A stretch of DNA of 64,000 nucleotides from Pseudomonadota bacterium (GTDB lineage Bacteria > Pseudomonadota > Gammaproteobacteria > Acidiferrobacterales > Acidiferrobacteraceae): positions 1-64,000 of the forward strand of contig JAJYDT010000005.1 of the NCBI GenBank assembly GCA_021777335.1. The letters run 5' to 3'. The notes under the pieces are model-generated. The model was not told where the DNA came from. It did no database searches and saw only the letters and a program-made list of their open reading frames with translations. Positions 53,616 through 63,364 of the stretch are shown in pieces; position 1 is the stretch's first letter, and every line of letters starts with the position of its first letter. Made by a program: the position numbers and the translations under genes.

Positions 53616-54471
53616 CCCTTTGAAGGTGCACGACGCCGAACTGGCCCGTTACCGGGCCCGCGTGGAACACGTACTTACACTTCGCCTTGATCACCTGAAA
53701 GCGCCTCGGGATCTCCACGATGCAATGCGCTACGCAGTGCTCGGCGGAGGCAAGCGGCTCCGGGCAAGTCTCGTGTACGCCACTGGCGAGGCATTGCAGG
53801 CCCCCGAATCCGACCTCGACGCAGGAGCTGCGGCGGTGGAGATGATCCATGCCTATTCACTTGTGCACGACGATCTTCCATGCATGGATGATGATGACGA
53901 GCGCCGCGGAAAACCGAGTTGCCACAAAGCCTTTGGTGAAGCAGTCGCATTGCTCGCCGGGGATGCGCTGCAGACTGCGGCGTTCGAGACCTTGGCTGAC
54001 GGCGCATCGGCGCGACGGCTGCCGATGATTGCGCTTCTCGCGAGGGCCGCAGGCGCCGACGGCATGGTCGGTGGACAGACGACGGATCTTCATGCCGCGA
54101 CTGACGCAAGCACAGTAGCCACACTCGAGGACATGCACAGTCGCAAGACCGGCGCGCTAATCCAGGCATCCGTCTTGCTGGGAGGTCTTGCTGCGGGCGG
54201 CGATCCCGGGGTTCTCGCTGCACTTTCGGAATACGGCCGCTGCGTCGGGCTTGCATTCCAGATCATGGACGACGTGCTCGACATTGCGACCGACGCGCCA
54301 AAAGCCGGTGGACCCGCACGCGCAACGTACCCGGGCCTGCTTGGCGTCGATGCGGCACGTGCCCGCGCCATCTCGCTGCGGGACCGGGCCCTCGTCAACG
54401 TGGCGATTTTGGGGGATAATGGGACAGTATTAGGCGCACTCGCCGATTTCGCCGTCAACAGAAACCACTAG
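53584..54471 (+). CDS. ispA: Farnesyl diphosphate synthase
   Basis: The enzyme of up to 295 residues makes C15 diphosphate from IPP and DMAPP. The first Asp-rich motif [10 protein letters not shown] is at about 96-105 and the second in [11 protein letters not shown] near 230; [18 protein letters not shown] and GGQTTDL are present. The start is uncertain: a TTG at 53584 opens the frame, but a GTG at 53626 would avoid overlap with xseB and gives a normal length. It feeds ubiquinone and undecaprenyl synthesis. Confidence 0.94.
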   Translation: MSPLSPKTANNPLKVHDAELARYRARVEHVLTLRLDHLKAPRDLHDAMRYAVLGGGKRLRASLVYATGEALQAPESDLDAGAAAVEMIHAYSLVHDDLPCMDDDDERRGKPSCHKAFGEAVALLAGDALQTAAFETLADGASARRLPMIALLARAAGADGMVGGQTTDLHAATDASTVATLEDMHSRKTGALIQASVLLGGLAAGGDPGVLAALSEYGRCVGLAFQIMDDVLDIATDAPKAGGPARATYPGLLGVDAARARAISLRDRALVNVAILGDNGTVLGALADFAVNRNH

Positions 54472-54485
54472 TCGCGGCCAGAGGC

Positions 54486-56372
54486 ATGCCAGAGCATACG
54501 CCGTATCCCTTGCTGTCCCGCATCAATTCGCCCTACGACTTGCGTGCGAGACCCGAAGACGAGCTACCGCAGCTCGCGGCCGAGCTACGGCAGTTCACGA
54601 TCGAGACCGTGAGCCGCACCGGCGGCCATCTCGCGGCGGGGCTCGGAACTGTAGAACTTACAATCGCCCTGCATTATGTGTTCGATACACCCGAGGATCG
54701 CCTCGTATGGGACGTGGGTCATCAGACCTATCCTCATAAGATCCTTACGGGGCGTCGGAACCGGATGCATACGCTGCGACAAAAGGGAGGTCTATCGGGT
54801 TTCCCGCGCCGTGCTGAAAGCGAATACGACGTATTCGGCGTCGGACACTCCAGTACCTCGATCAGCGCCGCACTCGGTATGGCCGTTGCCGCCGCGTGCC
54901 GGGGCTCTACACGGCACGTGATTGCCGTCATCGGCGACGGGGCGCTCTCCGCCGGCATTGCCTTTGAAGCCCTTAACAATGCAGGCAACATGGATGCCAA
55001 CCTGCTCGTAATCCTGAACGACAATGACATGTCCATCTCGCCCAACGTGGGCGCGGTGTCTAATTACCTCGCGCGCGTCCTTTCCGGGAAGGTCTACACG
55101 AGCGTGCGTTCGGGCAGCAAGACGGTACTAGGCACGATGAGGCCCGTGCGCGACCTCGCCAAGCGCGTTGAGGAGCACGTGAAGGGCATGGTCATGCCGG
55201 GAACGCTCTTCGAGGAGCTTGGGTTCAACTACATTGGTCCGATCGACGGACATGATCTCGGCACACTCGTGAAGACTCTGAGAAACATGCGCGATCTCAA
55301 AGGGCCGCGGTTCCTGCATGTGGTGACCCGTAAAGGCAAGGGTTATGAACCCGCTGAAGGCGATCCGTGCGTATATCATGGCGTCACACCCTTTGACCCG
55401 GCAACCGGCAAGATGGAGCAGAAAACCGGCGCGCGCACCTATACCCAGGTCTTCGGCGACTGGCTGTGCCACACCGCCGCAGCCGACCGGCGCCTGATCG
55501 CCATCACACCTGCCATGCGGGAAGGCTCCGGACTCGTGGCCTTTTCTGAACGTTTTCCAGACCGGTATTTTGACGTCGGCATTGCGGAACAGCACGCCGT
55601 GACATTCGCGGCCGGACTGGCGTGCGAAGGCCTGAGGCCGGTAGTCGCGATCTATTCCACGTTTCTCCAGCGTGCCTACGACCAGCTCGTACACGACGTC
55701 TCCCTCCAGAACCTGCCGGTCCTGTTTGCCATCGACAGGGGCGGCCTAGTTGGTCCGGATGGTCCCACGCATGCCGGCAGTTACGATCTCACCTATCTCC
55801 GTTGCCTGCCTAATTTCACGATCATGGCCCCCTCTGACGAGAATGAAACCGCGCAGATGTTGTCGACGGGATTTGCCCTCGACGGCCCTGCCGCCGTGCG
55901 GTATCCGAGGGGCAGCGGCCCAAGGACGCGCGTGGAGCGGCCATATCAGCGGCTTCCCGTGGGCAAGGCGGAACTGCGCCGGCGCGGCCATGAGGTCGCG
56001 ATCCTAGCCTTCGGCAGCATGCTTACACCGGCCTTAGTAGCCGCCGACACGCTCGACGCAACGGTGGTCAACATGCGTTTCGTCAAACCGCTGGATGAAG
56101 AGATGATTCTCGATATCGTGCGCGATCACAAACTGATCGTGACTGTTGAAGAAAACGTGGTGGCAGGCGGTGCCGGGAGTGGCGTAAACGAGGTGCTTGC
56201 CGCGCGAGGGGTCGCCATACATGTGCTCAACCTCGGCCTGCCGGATCGACCGCTTGAGCAGGGATCTGTTGCAGAATTGCTGGCGGAATGCGGGCTTGAT
56301 GCCGCAGGACTAGATCAGCAGATCCGGCGCGCGCTTACCAATGGACTTGTCGCCTCGCGCGAATCCGCTTAA
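54486..56372 (+). CDS. dxs: 1-deoxy-D-xylulose-5-phosphate synthase
   Basis: The 628-residue TPP enzyme is the first step of the MEP isoprenoid pathway. N-terminal [26 protein letters not shown] motif [18 protein letters not shown], and the catalytic region [16 protein letters not shown] are intact, as is the transketolase C-terminal domain. It follows ispA by 14 bases. Length is normal. Confidence 0.97.
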   Translation: MPEHTPYPLLSRINSPYDLRARPEDELPQLAAELRQFTIETVSRTGGHLAAGLGTVELTIALHYVFDTPEDRLVWDVGHQTYPHKILTGRRNRMHTLRQKGGLSGFPRRAESEYDVFGVGHSSTSISAALGMAVAAACRGSTRHVIAVIGDGALSAGIAFEALNNAGNMDANLLVILNDNDMSISPNVGAVSNYLARVLSGKVYTSVRSGSKTVLGTMRPVRDLAKRVEEHVKGMVMPGTLFEELGFNYIGPIDGHDLGTLVKTLRNMRDLKGPRFLHVVTRKGKGYEPAEGDPCVYHGVTPFDPATGKMEQKTGARTYTQVFGDWLCHTAAADRRLIAITPAMREGSGLVAFSERFPDRYFDVGIAEQHAVTFAAGLACEGLRPVVAIYSTFLQRAYDQLVHDVSLQNLPVLFAIDRGGLVGPDGPTHAGSYDLTYLRCLPNFTIMAPSDENETAQMLSTGFALDGPAAVRYPRGSGPRTRVERPYQRLPVGKAELRRRGHEVAILAFGSMLTPALVAADTLDATVVNMRFVKPLDEEMILDIVRDHKLIVTVEENVVAGGAGSGVNEVLAARGVAIHVLNLGLPDRPLEQGSVAELLAECGLDAAGLDQQIRRALTNGLVASRESA

Positions 56373-56409
56373 ACTTGACAAAACCAGTCAGCTTTTATCC
56401 GAGGATGTC

Positions 56410-57234
56410 ATGAAACCGGCCCCTACCGAAGCGCGTATCGCGGATATACAAAGTTCCATTGATACACGTCACATCGCCATCGATAAGGTGGGAATAAAGA
56501 ACATCCGTCATCCGATCCGGGTCAAAGACCGGTCCCAGGGCGAACAGCACACCATCGCCCATTTCAACATGTATGTGGAGTTGCCGGATAACTTCAAAGG
56601 CACGCACATGTCCCGGTTCGTGGAGATCCTGAATAACCACGAGCCGGAGATCTCCGTCGAATCCTTCGAGGACATGCTGGTCGAGATGAGCGAGCGGCTT
56701 GAGGCGAGTGTCGGCCATATCGAAATGACCTTCCCCTATTTCGTCAACAAAACTGCGCCGGTCTCGGGCGTGCGCAGCCTGATGGATTATCAGGTGACAT
56801 TCAGCGGAGAAATCCGCGAAGGCCGCCGCAACACCGTAATCAAGGTGGTGGTGCCCGTGACAAGCCTTTGTCCATGCTCAAAGAAAATATCGGACCGCGG
56901 CGCGCATAATCAGCGGTCACATGTCACGGTATCGATCCGGCCCAACAAGTTCGTGTGGATCGAAGACATTATCGACCTGGTCGAACGGCAGGCAAGCTGC
57001 GAACTCTATGGCCTTTTGAAGCGGCCGGACGAAAAACGCGTGACCGAACGCGCTTACGACAACCCGAAATTCGTGGAAGACATGGTCCGCGACGTCGCCA
57101 CTGAACTCAACAGTGAACCACGCGTGGACGCCTATATTGTCGAGTCCGAAAACTTCGAGTCAATTCACAATCACTCCGCATATGCACTCGTGCAGTGTGA
57201 CAAACGCGTGCCAGGACAGCCGGTCATACTCTAG
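56410..57234 (+). CDS. folE2: GTP cyclohydrolase FolE2 (type IB)
   Basis: The 274-residue enzyme converts GTP to dihydroneopterin triphosphate. [21 protein letters not shown]-like [10 protein letters not shown], and the active-site Cys in [23 protein letters not shown] are diagnostic of GCYH-IB, which can use metals other than zinc. It follows dxs by 37 bases. It starts the folate pathway to which FolP here also belongs. Confidence 0.95.
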   Translation: MKPAPTEARIADIQSSIDTRHIAIDKVGIKNIRHPIRVKDRSQGEQHTIAHFNMYVELPDNFKGTHMSRFVEILNNHEPEISVESFEDMLVEMSERLEASVGHIEMTFPYFVNKTAPVSGVRSLMDYQVTFSGEIREGRRNTVIKVVVPVTSLCPCSKKISDRGAHNQRSHVTVSIRPNKFVWIEDIIDLVERQASCELYGLLKRPDEKRVTERAYDNPKFVEDMVRDVATELNSEPRVDAYIVESENFESIHNHSAYALVQCDKRVPGQPVIL

Positions 57235-57309
57235 CGTCCTGCTTGCTGCGCCTGGCCATCCGGACCTGCTCCACGTGGCCGAGGCCCGGCGACCGGGCTA
57301 CAATGGATT

Positions 57310-58008
57310 ATGACCATTCTGATCTCTCGTCACGTGTCCGGTGAAGGCCCGGGATACCTGACAGAGTTCCTCGAACGGCACGGCATCCCTTACCGCATCA
57401 TCAAAATCGACAGCGGCGAGCAGTTACCGGACCGCGTGGACGGGCTCTTAGGCCTGGTATTCATGGGAGGACCCATGAGTGTCAATGACCCGCTCCCTTG
57501 GATCGCCCCAGCCCTCGATCTGATCCGCACGGCCGTCGATCGCGACCTGCCGGTGCTCGGTCATTGTCTTGGCGGCCAGTTGATCAGCAAGGCACTGGGA
57601 GGCATGGTTCGGCCGCATCTTACCCGCGAGATCGGCTGGTTCCCAGTCACCCGTTGCGAGAACCCCATTGCAAGCGACTGGGCTGGTGCCCTTGGCAAGC
57701 ACTTCGAAGTATTCCACTGGCACGGCGAGACCTTTACCCTGCCTACTGGGTCCACCCATATTCTTGCGAGCGAGGCATGCACCAACCAGGCATTTGTCAT
57801 TGGCAAGACACTTGCGCTGCAATGCCACGTCGAAATGACCATCGGGATGGTGCAACGGTGGGCCAGCGAAGGCGCACGCGAGATCGCCGAGCCAGGCCCG
57901 ACCATACAAACAGAGAAAGAGCTACTCAACGGGCTTCCGGTCCGCATCGAGCAATTGCACAACGTGGCCGACCTGCTCTATGGCCGCTGGATCGAGGGCC
58001 TCGCCTGA
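57310..58008 (+). CDS. Class I glutamine amidotransferase-like protein
   Basis: The 232-residue protein resembles stand-alone GMP-synthase-type glutaminases. Catalytic Cys86 lies in VLGHCLGGQLISKALGG; His173 and Glu175 lie in LALQCHVEMT. The oxyanion region FMGGPMSVND is present. The acceptor is unknown; candidates include a gamma-glutamyl hydrolase-type role. It starts with ATG 75 bases after folE2 and is followed by the ROK gene after one base. Confidence 0.85.
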   Translation: MTILISRHVSGEGPGYLTEFLERHGIPYRIIKIDSGEQLPDRVDGLLGLVFMGGPMSVNDPLPWIAPALDLIRTAVDRDLPVLGHCLGGQLISKALGGMVRPHLTREIGWFPVTRCENPIASDWAGALGKHFEVFHWHGETFTLPTGSTHILASEACTNQAFVIGKTLALQCHVEMTIGMVQRWASEGAREIAEPGPTIQTEKELLNGLPVRIEQLHNVADLLYGRWIEGLA

Positions 58009-58009
58009 G

Positions 58010-58900
58010 GTGCGGATCGGTATTGATCTTGGTGGTACCAAAACCGAAGGCGTGGTGCTGAACGAGGCAGGTGACGTTCTGCAGCGGCAACGGCGCCCGA
58101 CACCAACGCCGCAAGGTTATGAGGCCATCATCAGAAACGTCGTGGATCTCGTTCTCGCGCTCGAAGCCGAGGCGGGCCGAGCCTGCCGCGTCGGTATCGG
58201 CGCACCAGGGTCGATCTCCAGGCAAAGCGGCCTACTTCGCAACTCAAACACCACCTGCCTCAACGGCCGGCCCCTGAGGGCAGACCTTGAACGGCTACTC
58301 GGCCGCCCGGTCCGGATCGAGAACGACGCAAACTGCTTCATCCTGAGCGAGGCCGTGGACGGGGCAGCACGGGACGTACCTACCGCGTTTGGTGTGATCA
58401 TGGGCACCGGGGTTGGCGGCGGGATTGTCCTCAATGGACGTCTGCATGAAGGCCTTCAGTGCCTCGGCGGGGAGTGGGGGCATAATGTCCTGGAACCAGA
58501 TGGCCCCCCCTGCTACTGCGGTCAGCGGGGCTGTGTCGAGTTGTTCTTGTCCGGGCCGGGGCTGGTCCGCGACTACGAGATACATGGCGGCGAACCAGGT
58601 CACGACGCTGCATGGATTGCGGCACGCGCCGACCTCGGAGAACCTGCGGCCGACGCCACGATCAGGCGATTCCTGGTTCGCTTCGGGCGGGCGCTCGCGA
58701 CGGTCATCAACATCCTTGATCCACATGTCATCGTACTCGGGGGCGGCCTATCCCACATGTCGCGACTCTATGACGACGGACCTGCCGAGGTTGCGCGCCA
58801 CGTCTTCATCGACGAATTCGTGACACCGATACGGCGTAACGCGCATGGTGACAGCTCCGGGGTACGCGGCGCCGCGCAGCTTTGGGCGCCATTCGAGTAG
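58010..58900 (+). CDS. ROK family sugar kinase
   Basis: The 296-residue kinase has the N-terminal phosphate loop IGIDLGGTKTEG, the IENDANCFILSEA catalytic region, VIMGTGVGGGIVL, and zinc-binding GHNVLEPDGPPCYCGQRGCVELFLSG. These match NagK, Mak or fructokinase-type ROK enzymes; substrate not assigned. The GTG at 58010 lies one base after the amidotransferase stop, so the two are coupled. No helix-turn-helix is present, so it is not a ROK repressor. Confidence 0.88.
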   Translation: MRIGIDLGGTKTEGVVLNEAGDVLQRQRRPTPTPQGYEAIIRNVVDLVLALEAEAGRACRVGIGAPGSISRQSGLLRNSNTTCLNGRPLRADLERLLGRPVRIENDANCFILSEAVDGAARDVPTAFGVIMGTGVGGGIVLNGRLHEGLQCLGGEWGHNVLEPDGPPCYCGQRGCVELFLSGPGLVRDYEIHGGEPGHDAAWIAARADLGEPAADATIRRFLVRFGRALATVINILDPHVIVLGGGLSHMSRLYDDGPAEVARHVFIDEFVTPIRRNAHGDSSGVRGAAQLWAPFE

Positions 58901-59318
58901 CGTAGTATCCCAAAGTATCCGGGTATCCTGGGTATCATCCCGCGTCGCGCCTTCTTCGTCGTCCGTTTCTCCGCCGCGGATTTTTTTGAATCCCTTTTTG
59001 TTCCGTTTCCAGGATTCATTCACCGTGCATCCCATCTGTTCCTGGAGTAGCCTGCCCTCACAGTTTTCCGTGCACCATCTTGGCCTTCATAATTCCTGCT
59101 GACCGTTTCTCATCAGTCCTTTGAGCGGCATAGGGTCTCCTTGCAAACAATACCTGTATATTGCGTGAAAGGCCTTAATCCGCATGTGGCACATAAAGCA
59201 ATCTTGCTCATGCATGACGAAACATTGCTCTGCCTATCGCGGACCACGTCGGTGGCAAACACATGTTGTCACCGGCGCGCTAGTGGCGTGATCACGAGAA
59301 AGGTCCTATAAAGGGAGT
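58901..59318. other. Intergenic region with short GTATCC repeats
   Basis: No gene recognised. At 58904-58940 the word GTATCC (or GTATCA) occurs four times at 8 to 10-base spacing. Further on is a GC-rich stretch ending in a run of seven T (about 58981-58987), possibly a terminator for the ROK gene. Confidence 0.45.
58904..58940. repeat. Four GTATCC-type words in tandem
   Basis: GTATCC at about 58905, 58915 and 58923 and GTATCA at 58932 form a degenerate array immediately after the ROK stop codon. It may be a protein binding site or slippage product. Confidence 0.4.
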
Positions 59319-59978
59319 ATGGTGTCGGACGTTGATACATCTCACGATTGGTGTCGCGACTACGACACCTGCGGGTCAGACCAATTGGGACGCGCACGGG
59401 TAAGGCTGCGGTGGGTCGCAGCGCTCGTCGTCGCCTGCTGTCTTTCATTGAGTAGCCCCGCATTTGCAAAGACGGTCCAGCCACCCGACCCTGCGCTGGT
59501 CGCCCTGCTCCGTAAAGCAGCGTCACAGCCATACGGATTCCGGGACCGGTTTTCGGCCGAGGTCTGGCTTGCCGACATGTCCAACCGGCTGAAATCGATC
59601 CTGCCCTATCCGAGATTCCGCATCCGCCTGCTAAAGGACGTGCATTATGAAGCGGTACGCGCGGGATTGAACCCGGACGTCGTGCTCGCCGTGATCCAGG
59701 TGGAGAGCGACTTCAACCCCTATGCCATATCGTCAGCGGGTGCGCGGGGGCTCATGCAGGTGATGCCATTCTGGCTCAAACGCATCGGGAAACCTTCTGA
59801 TAACCTATTTCACGTACAGACCAACCTACGCTATGGATGCACCATCCTCAAGTATTATCTAAACAAAACCCACGGGAACCTGCCACGCGCGCTCGCACTT
59901 TACAACGGAAGCAACGGCCGTGATTTCTATCCCGCAAGGGTCTACCACGCACTCAATACGCGATGGTTCAATCAATAA
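59319..59978 (+). CDS. Lytic transglycosylase, SLT family
   Basis: The protein of about 219 residues has a hydrophobic export segment (WVAALVVACCLSLSSPAFA) preceded by an unusually long 30-residue N-terminus. The SLT domain has VLAVIQVESDFNPYAISSAGARGLMQVMPFWLKRIG with the catalytic Glu in VESDFNP, and ALALYNGSNG. It cleaves peptidoglycan in the periplasm. The ATG overlaps its own AGGGAG closely, so the true start may be downstream, near the signal peptide. Confidence 0.88.
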   Translation: MVSDVDTSHDWCRDYDTCGSDQLGRARVRLRWVAALVVACCLSLSSPAFAKTVQPPDPALVALLRKAASQPYGFRDRFSAEVWLADMSNRLKSILPYPRFRIRLLKDVHYEAVRAGLNPDVVLAVIQVESDFNPYAISSAGARGLMQVMPFWLKRIGKPSDNLFHVQTNLRYGCTILKYYLNKTHGNLPRALALYNGSNGRDFYPARVYHALNTRWFNQ

Positions 59979-59996
59979 GGATGTGGCACTACAGGA

Positions 59997-60269
59997 TCAG
60001 AGGATCACGAAGGTCTGGCTGTTCCCGGTCTCACTGACCCATGCCTCGGTAAGAACCCCGGTAACGCGCGCGCGCGGCGGACCATGCGCGAGCCGCACCT
60101 CAAACTGCCTAAGGGTCTCCTGTGGTCCACACGCTACCGCTTCGACGCGGCCATCTTCCAGATTGCGTACAAACCCGGTGAGCGCGAGCGCGCGGGCCTC
60201 TGACTGCGCGAAAGCGCGGAAAGCCACACCCTGCACAAAGCCGCTCACGAGAAACCGGCGACAAATCAC
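59997..60269 (-). CDS. acyP: Acylphosphatase
   Basis: The 90-residue protein has VSGFVQGVAFRAFAQSEA with catalytic Arg18 and LTGFVRNLEDGRVEAVACG with Asn36. These are the conserved acylphosphatase motifs. The last residues FVIL end the final strand. The start overlaps the stop of the upstream GGDEF gene by four bases. Confidence 0.93.
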   Translation of the reverse strand: MICRRFLVSGFVQGVAFRAFAQSEARALALTGFVRNLEDGRVEAVACGPQETLRQFEVRLAHGPPRARVTGVLTEAWVSETGNSQTFVIL

Positions 60270-61426
60270 ACGCTATCCTCCGCAGACTCCCCGTCCGGAA
60301 GTTCCCGCCGATGTGCGCCGGGCGGTTCATACCGAGCATACTGGTTTCGACCCATCTGCTTCGCCTGATACATTGCCATGTCCGCATGCTTCACGAGAGT
60401 ATCCGGATCCTTGCCATCTAATGGAAAGATCGCGATGCCAATGCTCGCGGTCATAACCAGTACCGTATCACCGAGCGTGAACGGAGATCCTGAGATGGCC
60501 GTGAGCAGCTTTTTGGCAATCCCTTCGGCATTTGCCATATGGCAAAGTTCGGTCAGCACGACCACAAACTCGTCTCCTCCGACGCGGGCGACAATATCGC
60601 TGCGGCGTACGCATGTGGCCATCCGTGCGGCTGCCGCCTTCAGCAATACGTCCCCCGCCGCATGTCCAAAGCTGTCATTAATGCGCTTGAATCCGTCAAG
60701 ATCAAGAAATAGCACCGCGAGCACACGACCATGCCGCTCGACAAGGGTGAGCGAGTGCGTCAGAAAATCTCCAAGGAGCTTGATATTCGGCAAACCTGTA
60801 AGCACATCCTGGCGCGTCAACTGCTCGGTCTCCCCATAGAGCCGGGCGAGCTCGTGGCGAGAGCGGTGGAGTCTCGCCAGAAGCGCCGAGAATATAGGCG
60901 GTATACCTACAATACTTCCGAGCAGACCGACCTCGAGGACGCGATTATGGGCCCAGAACGGGTTATGGGCGCAAGCGGTGACAAACCCGGCAACACCGGC
61001 CCCAAGGGCAAGATATAAAGCGCCGAGCCCATAGCGCAGACCATTGCCCGCCGCAATGGATATATAGATCGGCACAAACACGATACCGAGCGTATGGAGT
61101 TTGGCCACCGCATAAGACACGGCCAGCACATCCATAACAATGGCGACGGGCTGCCGCCAGCCGTGGCCGTCGGGAAACAGCAGGACAAACAGAAACCAGA
61201 CAGTAGAGTAGCCAAGAAACCAGAAAAGCCAGATCAGGACCCGATGAGCGTCAGGATCCCAGTGATGCGTTGACGCCAGATTGAGAAAGGCGGCGGTTAT
61301 AAGGACGTACAGAATCCGTACCATCGCCTGCTCCTGTTCGGAACCCGACCAGGTGTACACGCGATGTGTTGCTCGTTCGATCCACGTTCTCGAACGCGCC
61401 GCCAGCGCGTCCGCGCCCCCATCCAC
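60266..61426 (-). CDS. Membrane-bound diguanylate cyclase (GGDEF domain)
   Basis: The 386-residue protein has about five N-terminal transmembrane helices (residues 36-185) with ISIAAGNGLRYGLGALYLALGAGVAGF, similar to the input domain of RpfC/RpfH-type sensors. A short helix (RLHRSRHELARLYGETEQLTRQD) joins it to a GGDEF domain. The catalytic GGDEF is intact at 283-287 and the inhibitory RxxD I-site at 274-277 is present, so c-di-GMP synthesis with product inhibition is expected. The start could be the ATG 34 codons downstream. It overlaps acyP. Confidence 0.9.
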   Translation of the reverse strand: MDGGADALAARSRTWIERATHRVYTWSGSEQEQAMVRILYVLITAAFLNLASTHHWDPDAHRVLIWLFWFLGYSTVWFLFVLLFPDGHGWRQPVAIVMDVLAVSYAVAKLHTLGIVFVPIYISIAAGNGLRYGLGALYLALGAGVAGFVTACAHNPFWAHNRVLEVGLLGSIVGIPPIFSALLARLHRSRHELARLYGETEQLTRQDVLTGLPNIKLLGDFLTHSLTLVERHGRVLAVLFLDLDGFKRINDSFGHAAGDVLLKAAAARMATCVRRSDIVARVGGDEFVVVLTELCHMANAEGIAKKLLTAISGSPFTLGDTVLVMTASIGIAIFPLDGKDPDTLVKHADMAMYQAKQMGRNQYARYEPPGAHRRELPDGESAEDSV

Positions 61427-61666
61427 GGATGTCTGCCCCTCCAGATAACCTTCCGTTTACTGCCGCTGTTCCCGATCGTTCCCGATCCACACTCGTACTC
61501 CACCTTGCGGTCTTGCTGCGCATGACGCTACTTGAAACCGGCCGGACGCGTCAACAGCACCCCGCTTTCGTTGCATAATGCAATGAAAAGCGGCCTGCCG
61601 ACCGGGAATGGGACACCTTCACGAAAAACCCGCAACGTGGGGCACCCGTTTCTTCCGACAGACCCA
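61427..61666. other. Intergenic region between the diguanylate cyclase and epmB genes
   Basis: No gene is recognised in this 240-base gap between two minus-strand genes. It presumably holds the cyclase promoter and the end of the epmB transcript. I could not mark a good hairpin. Confidence 0.35.
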
Positions 61667-62704
61667 TTACGCAAAATCAGACAGGCCTACGGAACTGCCC
61701 CGGCTCGGGGGCGGAACGATCAGGGTCTTTGACGCTGCCCCGGCATGTTCGCGCACAAGGCGTGGCACAAGGTAGCCCGGCAACCGCGCTGTCAGTTCGG
61801 AATAGATCCGGCGCGCCTTGGATCCAGCCAGATCGAAGTGGGCCGCACCCGAAACCTTATCCAACAGGTGCAGATAGTACGGAAGGACCCCGGCCGCGAA
61901 TAACACCTCGCTCAGACGCTCAAGTACCGATGCCGAATCGTTCACGCCACGCAGGAGCACAGACTGGTTCAGTAATACCGCACCGGCGTCGGCCAAGGCA
62001 TGGCATGCCCGCGATATCTCACTGTCTATCTCCTGAGGATGATTGACGTGCAGCACCACAGTCACCTTGAGGCGCGTGTCGGCGATCCATGCGCAAAGCG
62101 CCGGATCGACACGGGCCGGCAGCACAACCGGCAAGCGCGTATGAATCCGCAACCGCTTTAAGCCCGGTAGCTGTTCAAGATCCCGCACGATCGCAGCCAG
62201 GCGATCATCAGGCAGCATCAGAGGATCGCCTCCACTCAAGATAACCTCTCGCAGATCATCCGCGTCTCTAAGATATTGGAGCGTCTTCCCCCAATGGCGA
62301 CCCAGCGGATTCTCCTCTCCATAGGGAAAATGACGGCGAAAACAATAGCGGCAATGCACCGCGCAGGCGCCAGTAATGGTCAGCAGCGCACGGCCGGCGT
62401 ATTTCTGCAACACGCCGGGGGCGGATGACGCGATCCTGTCTCCGACCGGGTCAGCGGTATATCCTGCAACCTTCGCGCACTCGCGTGTATCGGGCCATAC
62501 CTGGAGGAACAGGGGGTCTCTTGGGTTGCCCGGCCGCATGCGCTTCGCATAACTGCGCGGCACCCGCAGCGGGAAACGATCATCCAGTATCGCCTCAATC
62601 GGCGGCAGGTGCAGTAACGAGAGCAGCTCGACAGGATCGTGGATCGAGTCCGCGAGTTCAAGCGCCCAAGCCGGTGTCTTTAGATCACCAATTCCAGCTA
62701 TCAT
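61667..62704 (-). CDS. epmB: EF-P beta-lysylation protein EpmB (lysine 2,3-aminomutase)
   Basis: The 345-residue radical-SAM enzyme converts alpha-lysine to beta-lysine for EF-P modification. The cluster motif is in GACAVHCRYCFRRHFPYGEE (CxxxCxxC), with LREVILSGGDPLML, HTRLPVVLPARV and LLNQSVLLRGVND. The ATG at 62704 is chosen; the frame opens seven codons earlier at a TTG. It diverges from efp. Confidence 0.94.
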   Translation of the reverse strand: MIAGIGDLKTPAWALELADSIHDPVELLSLLHLPPIEAILDDRFPLRVPRSYAKRMRPGNPRDPLFLQVWPDTRECAKVAGYTADPVGDRIASSAPGVLQKYAGRALLTITGACAVHCRYCFRRHFPYGEENPLGRHWGKTLQYLRDADDLREVILSGGDPLMLPDDRLAAIVRDLEQLPGLKRLRIHTRLPVVLPARVDPALCAWIADTRLKVTVVLHVNHPQEIDSEISRACHALADAGAVLLNQSVLLRGVNDSASVLERLSEVLFAAGVLPYYLHLLDKVSGAAHFDLAGSKARRIYSELTARLPGYLVPRLVREHAGAASKTLIVPPPSRGSSVGLSDFA

Positions 62705-62793
62705 AGGCCAAATCCAGTCTGGCAACGGCGCAGTGTATCATGGTCGCCCCGCGGCTGAGACGGTGCACAGGAACACTGACAAGAGCGAGAACC

Positions 62794-63363
62794 ATGCCCA
62801 CGTACAGCACCAATGAGTTTAAAAGCGGACTCAAGATCATCCTTGACAACGATCCGTACGCGATCGTGGAAAACGAGTTTGTAAAACCTGGTAAGGGGCA
62901 GGCATTCAACCGCGTCCGGATACGCAACCTAAAAAACGGTCGCGTGGTAGAGCGGACATTCAAGTCTGGAGACACTGTCGAGGGCGCTGACGTCGTCGAT
63001 GCCGAGATGCAGTATCTTTATGCCGATGGCCAGTTCTGGCACTTCATGTCACCCGAGACCTATGAGCAGATTAGCGCCGACCAGACTGCCGTTTCCGAGG
63101 CAGCTAAATGGCTGAAGGAGCAGACGCTTTGCATGGTCACGTTATGGAACGGAGTACCACTATCCGTCCAGCCGCCGAACCATGTGATCCTCAAGGTCGT
63201 GGACACGGACCCGGGCGTGCGCGGCGACACGAGTGGCGGCGGCGGGAAGCCTGCCAAGCTCGAGACAGGCGCGGTCGTGCGTGTCCCACTCTTTATCAAC
63301 ATTGGTGAACTCGTGCGCGTGAATACGGTTACCGGTGAATATATCGCCCGCGCCAAGGAATAG
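62794..63363 (+). CDS. efp: Elongation factor P
   Basis: The 189-residue factor helps ribosomes through polyproline. It starts [19 protein letters not shown]. The modified lysine is Lys34 in [10 protein letters not shown], the target of EpmA/EpmB, whose genes flank it. The C-terminal domain ends [17 protein letters not shown]. The start is by homology; the 18 upstream codons are excluded. Confidence 0.97.
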   Translation: MPTYSTNEFKSGLKIILDNDPYAIVENEFVKPGKGQAFNRVRIRNLKNGRVVERTFKSGDTVEGADVVDAEMQYLYADGQFWHFMSPETYEQISADQTAVSEAAKWLKEQTLCMVTLWNGVPLSVQPPNHVILKVVDTDPGVRGDTSGGGGKPAKLETGAVVRVPLFINIGELVRVNTVTGEYIARAKE

Positions 63364-63364
63364 C

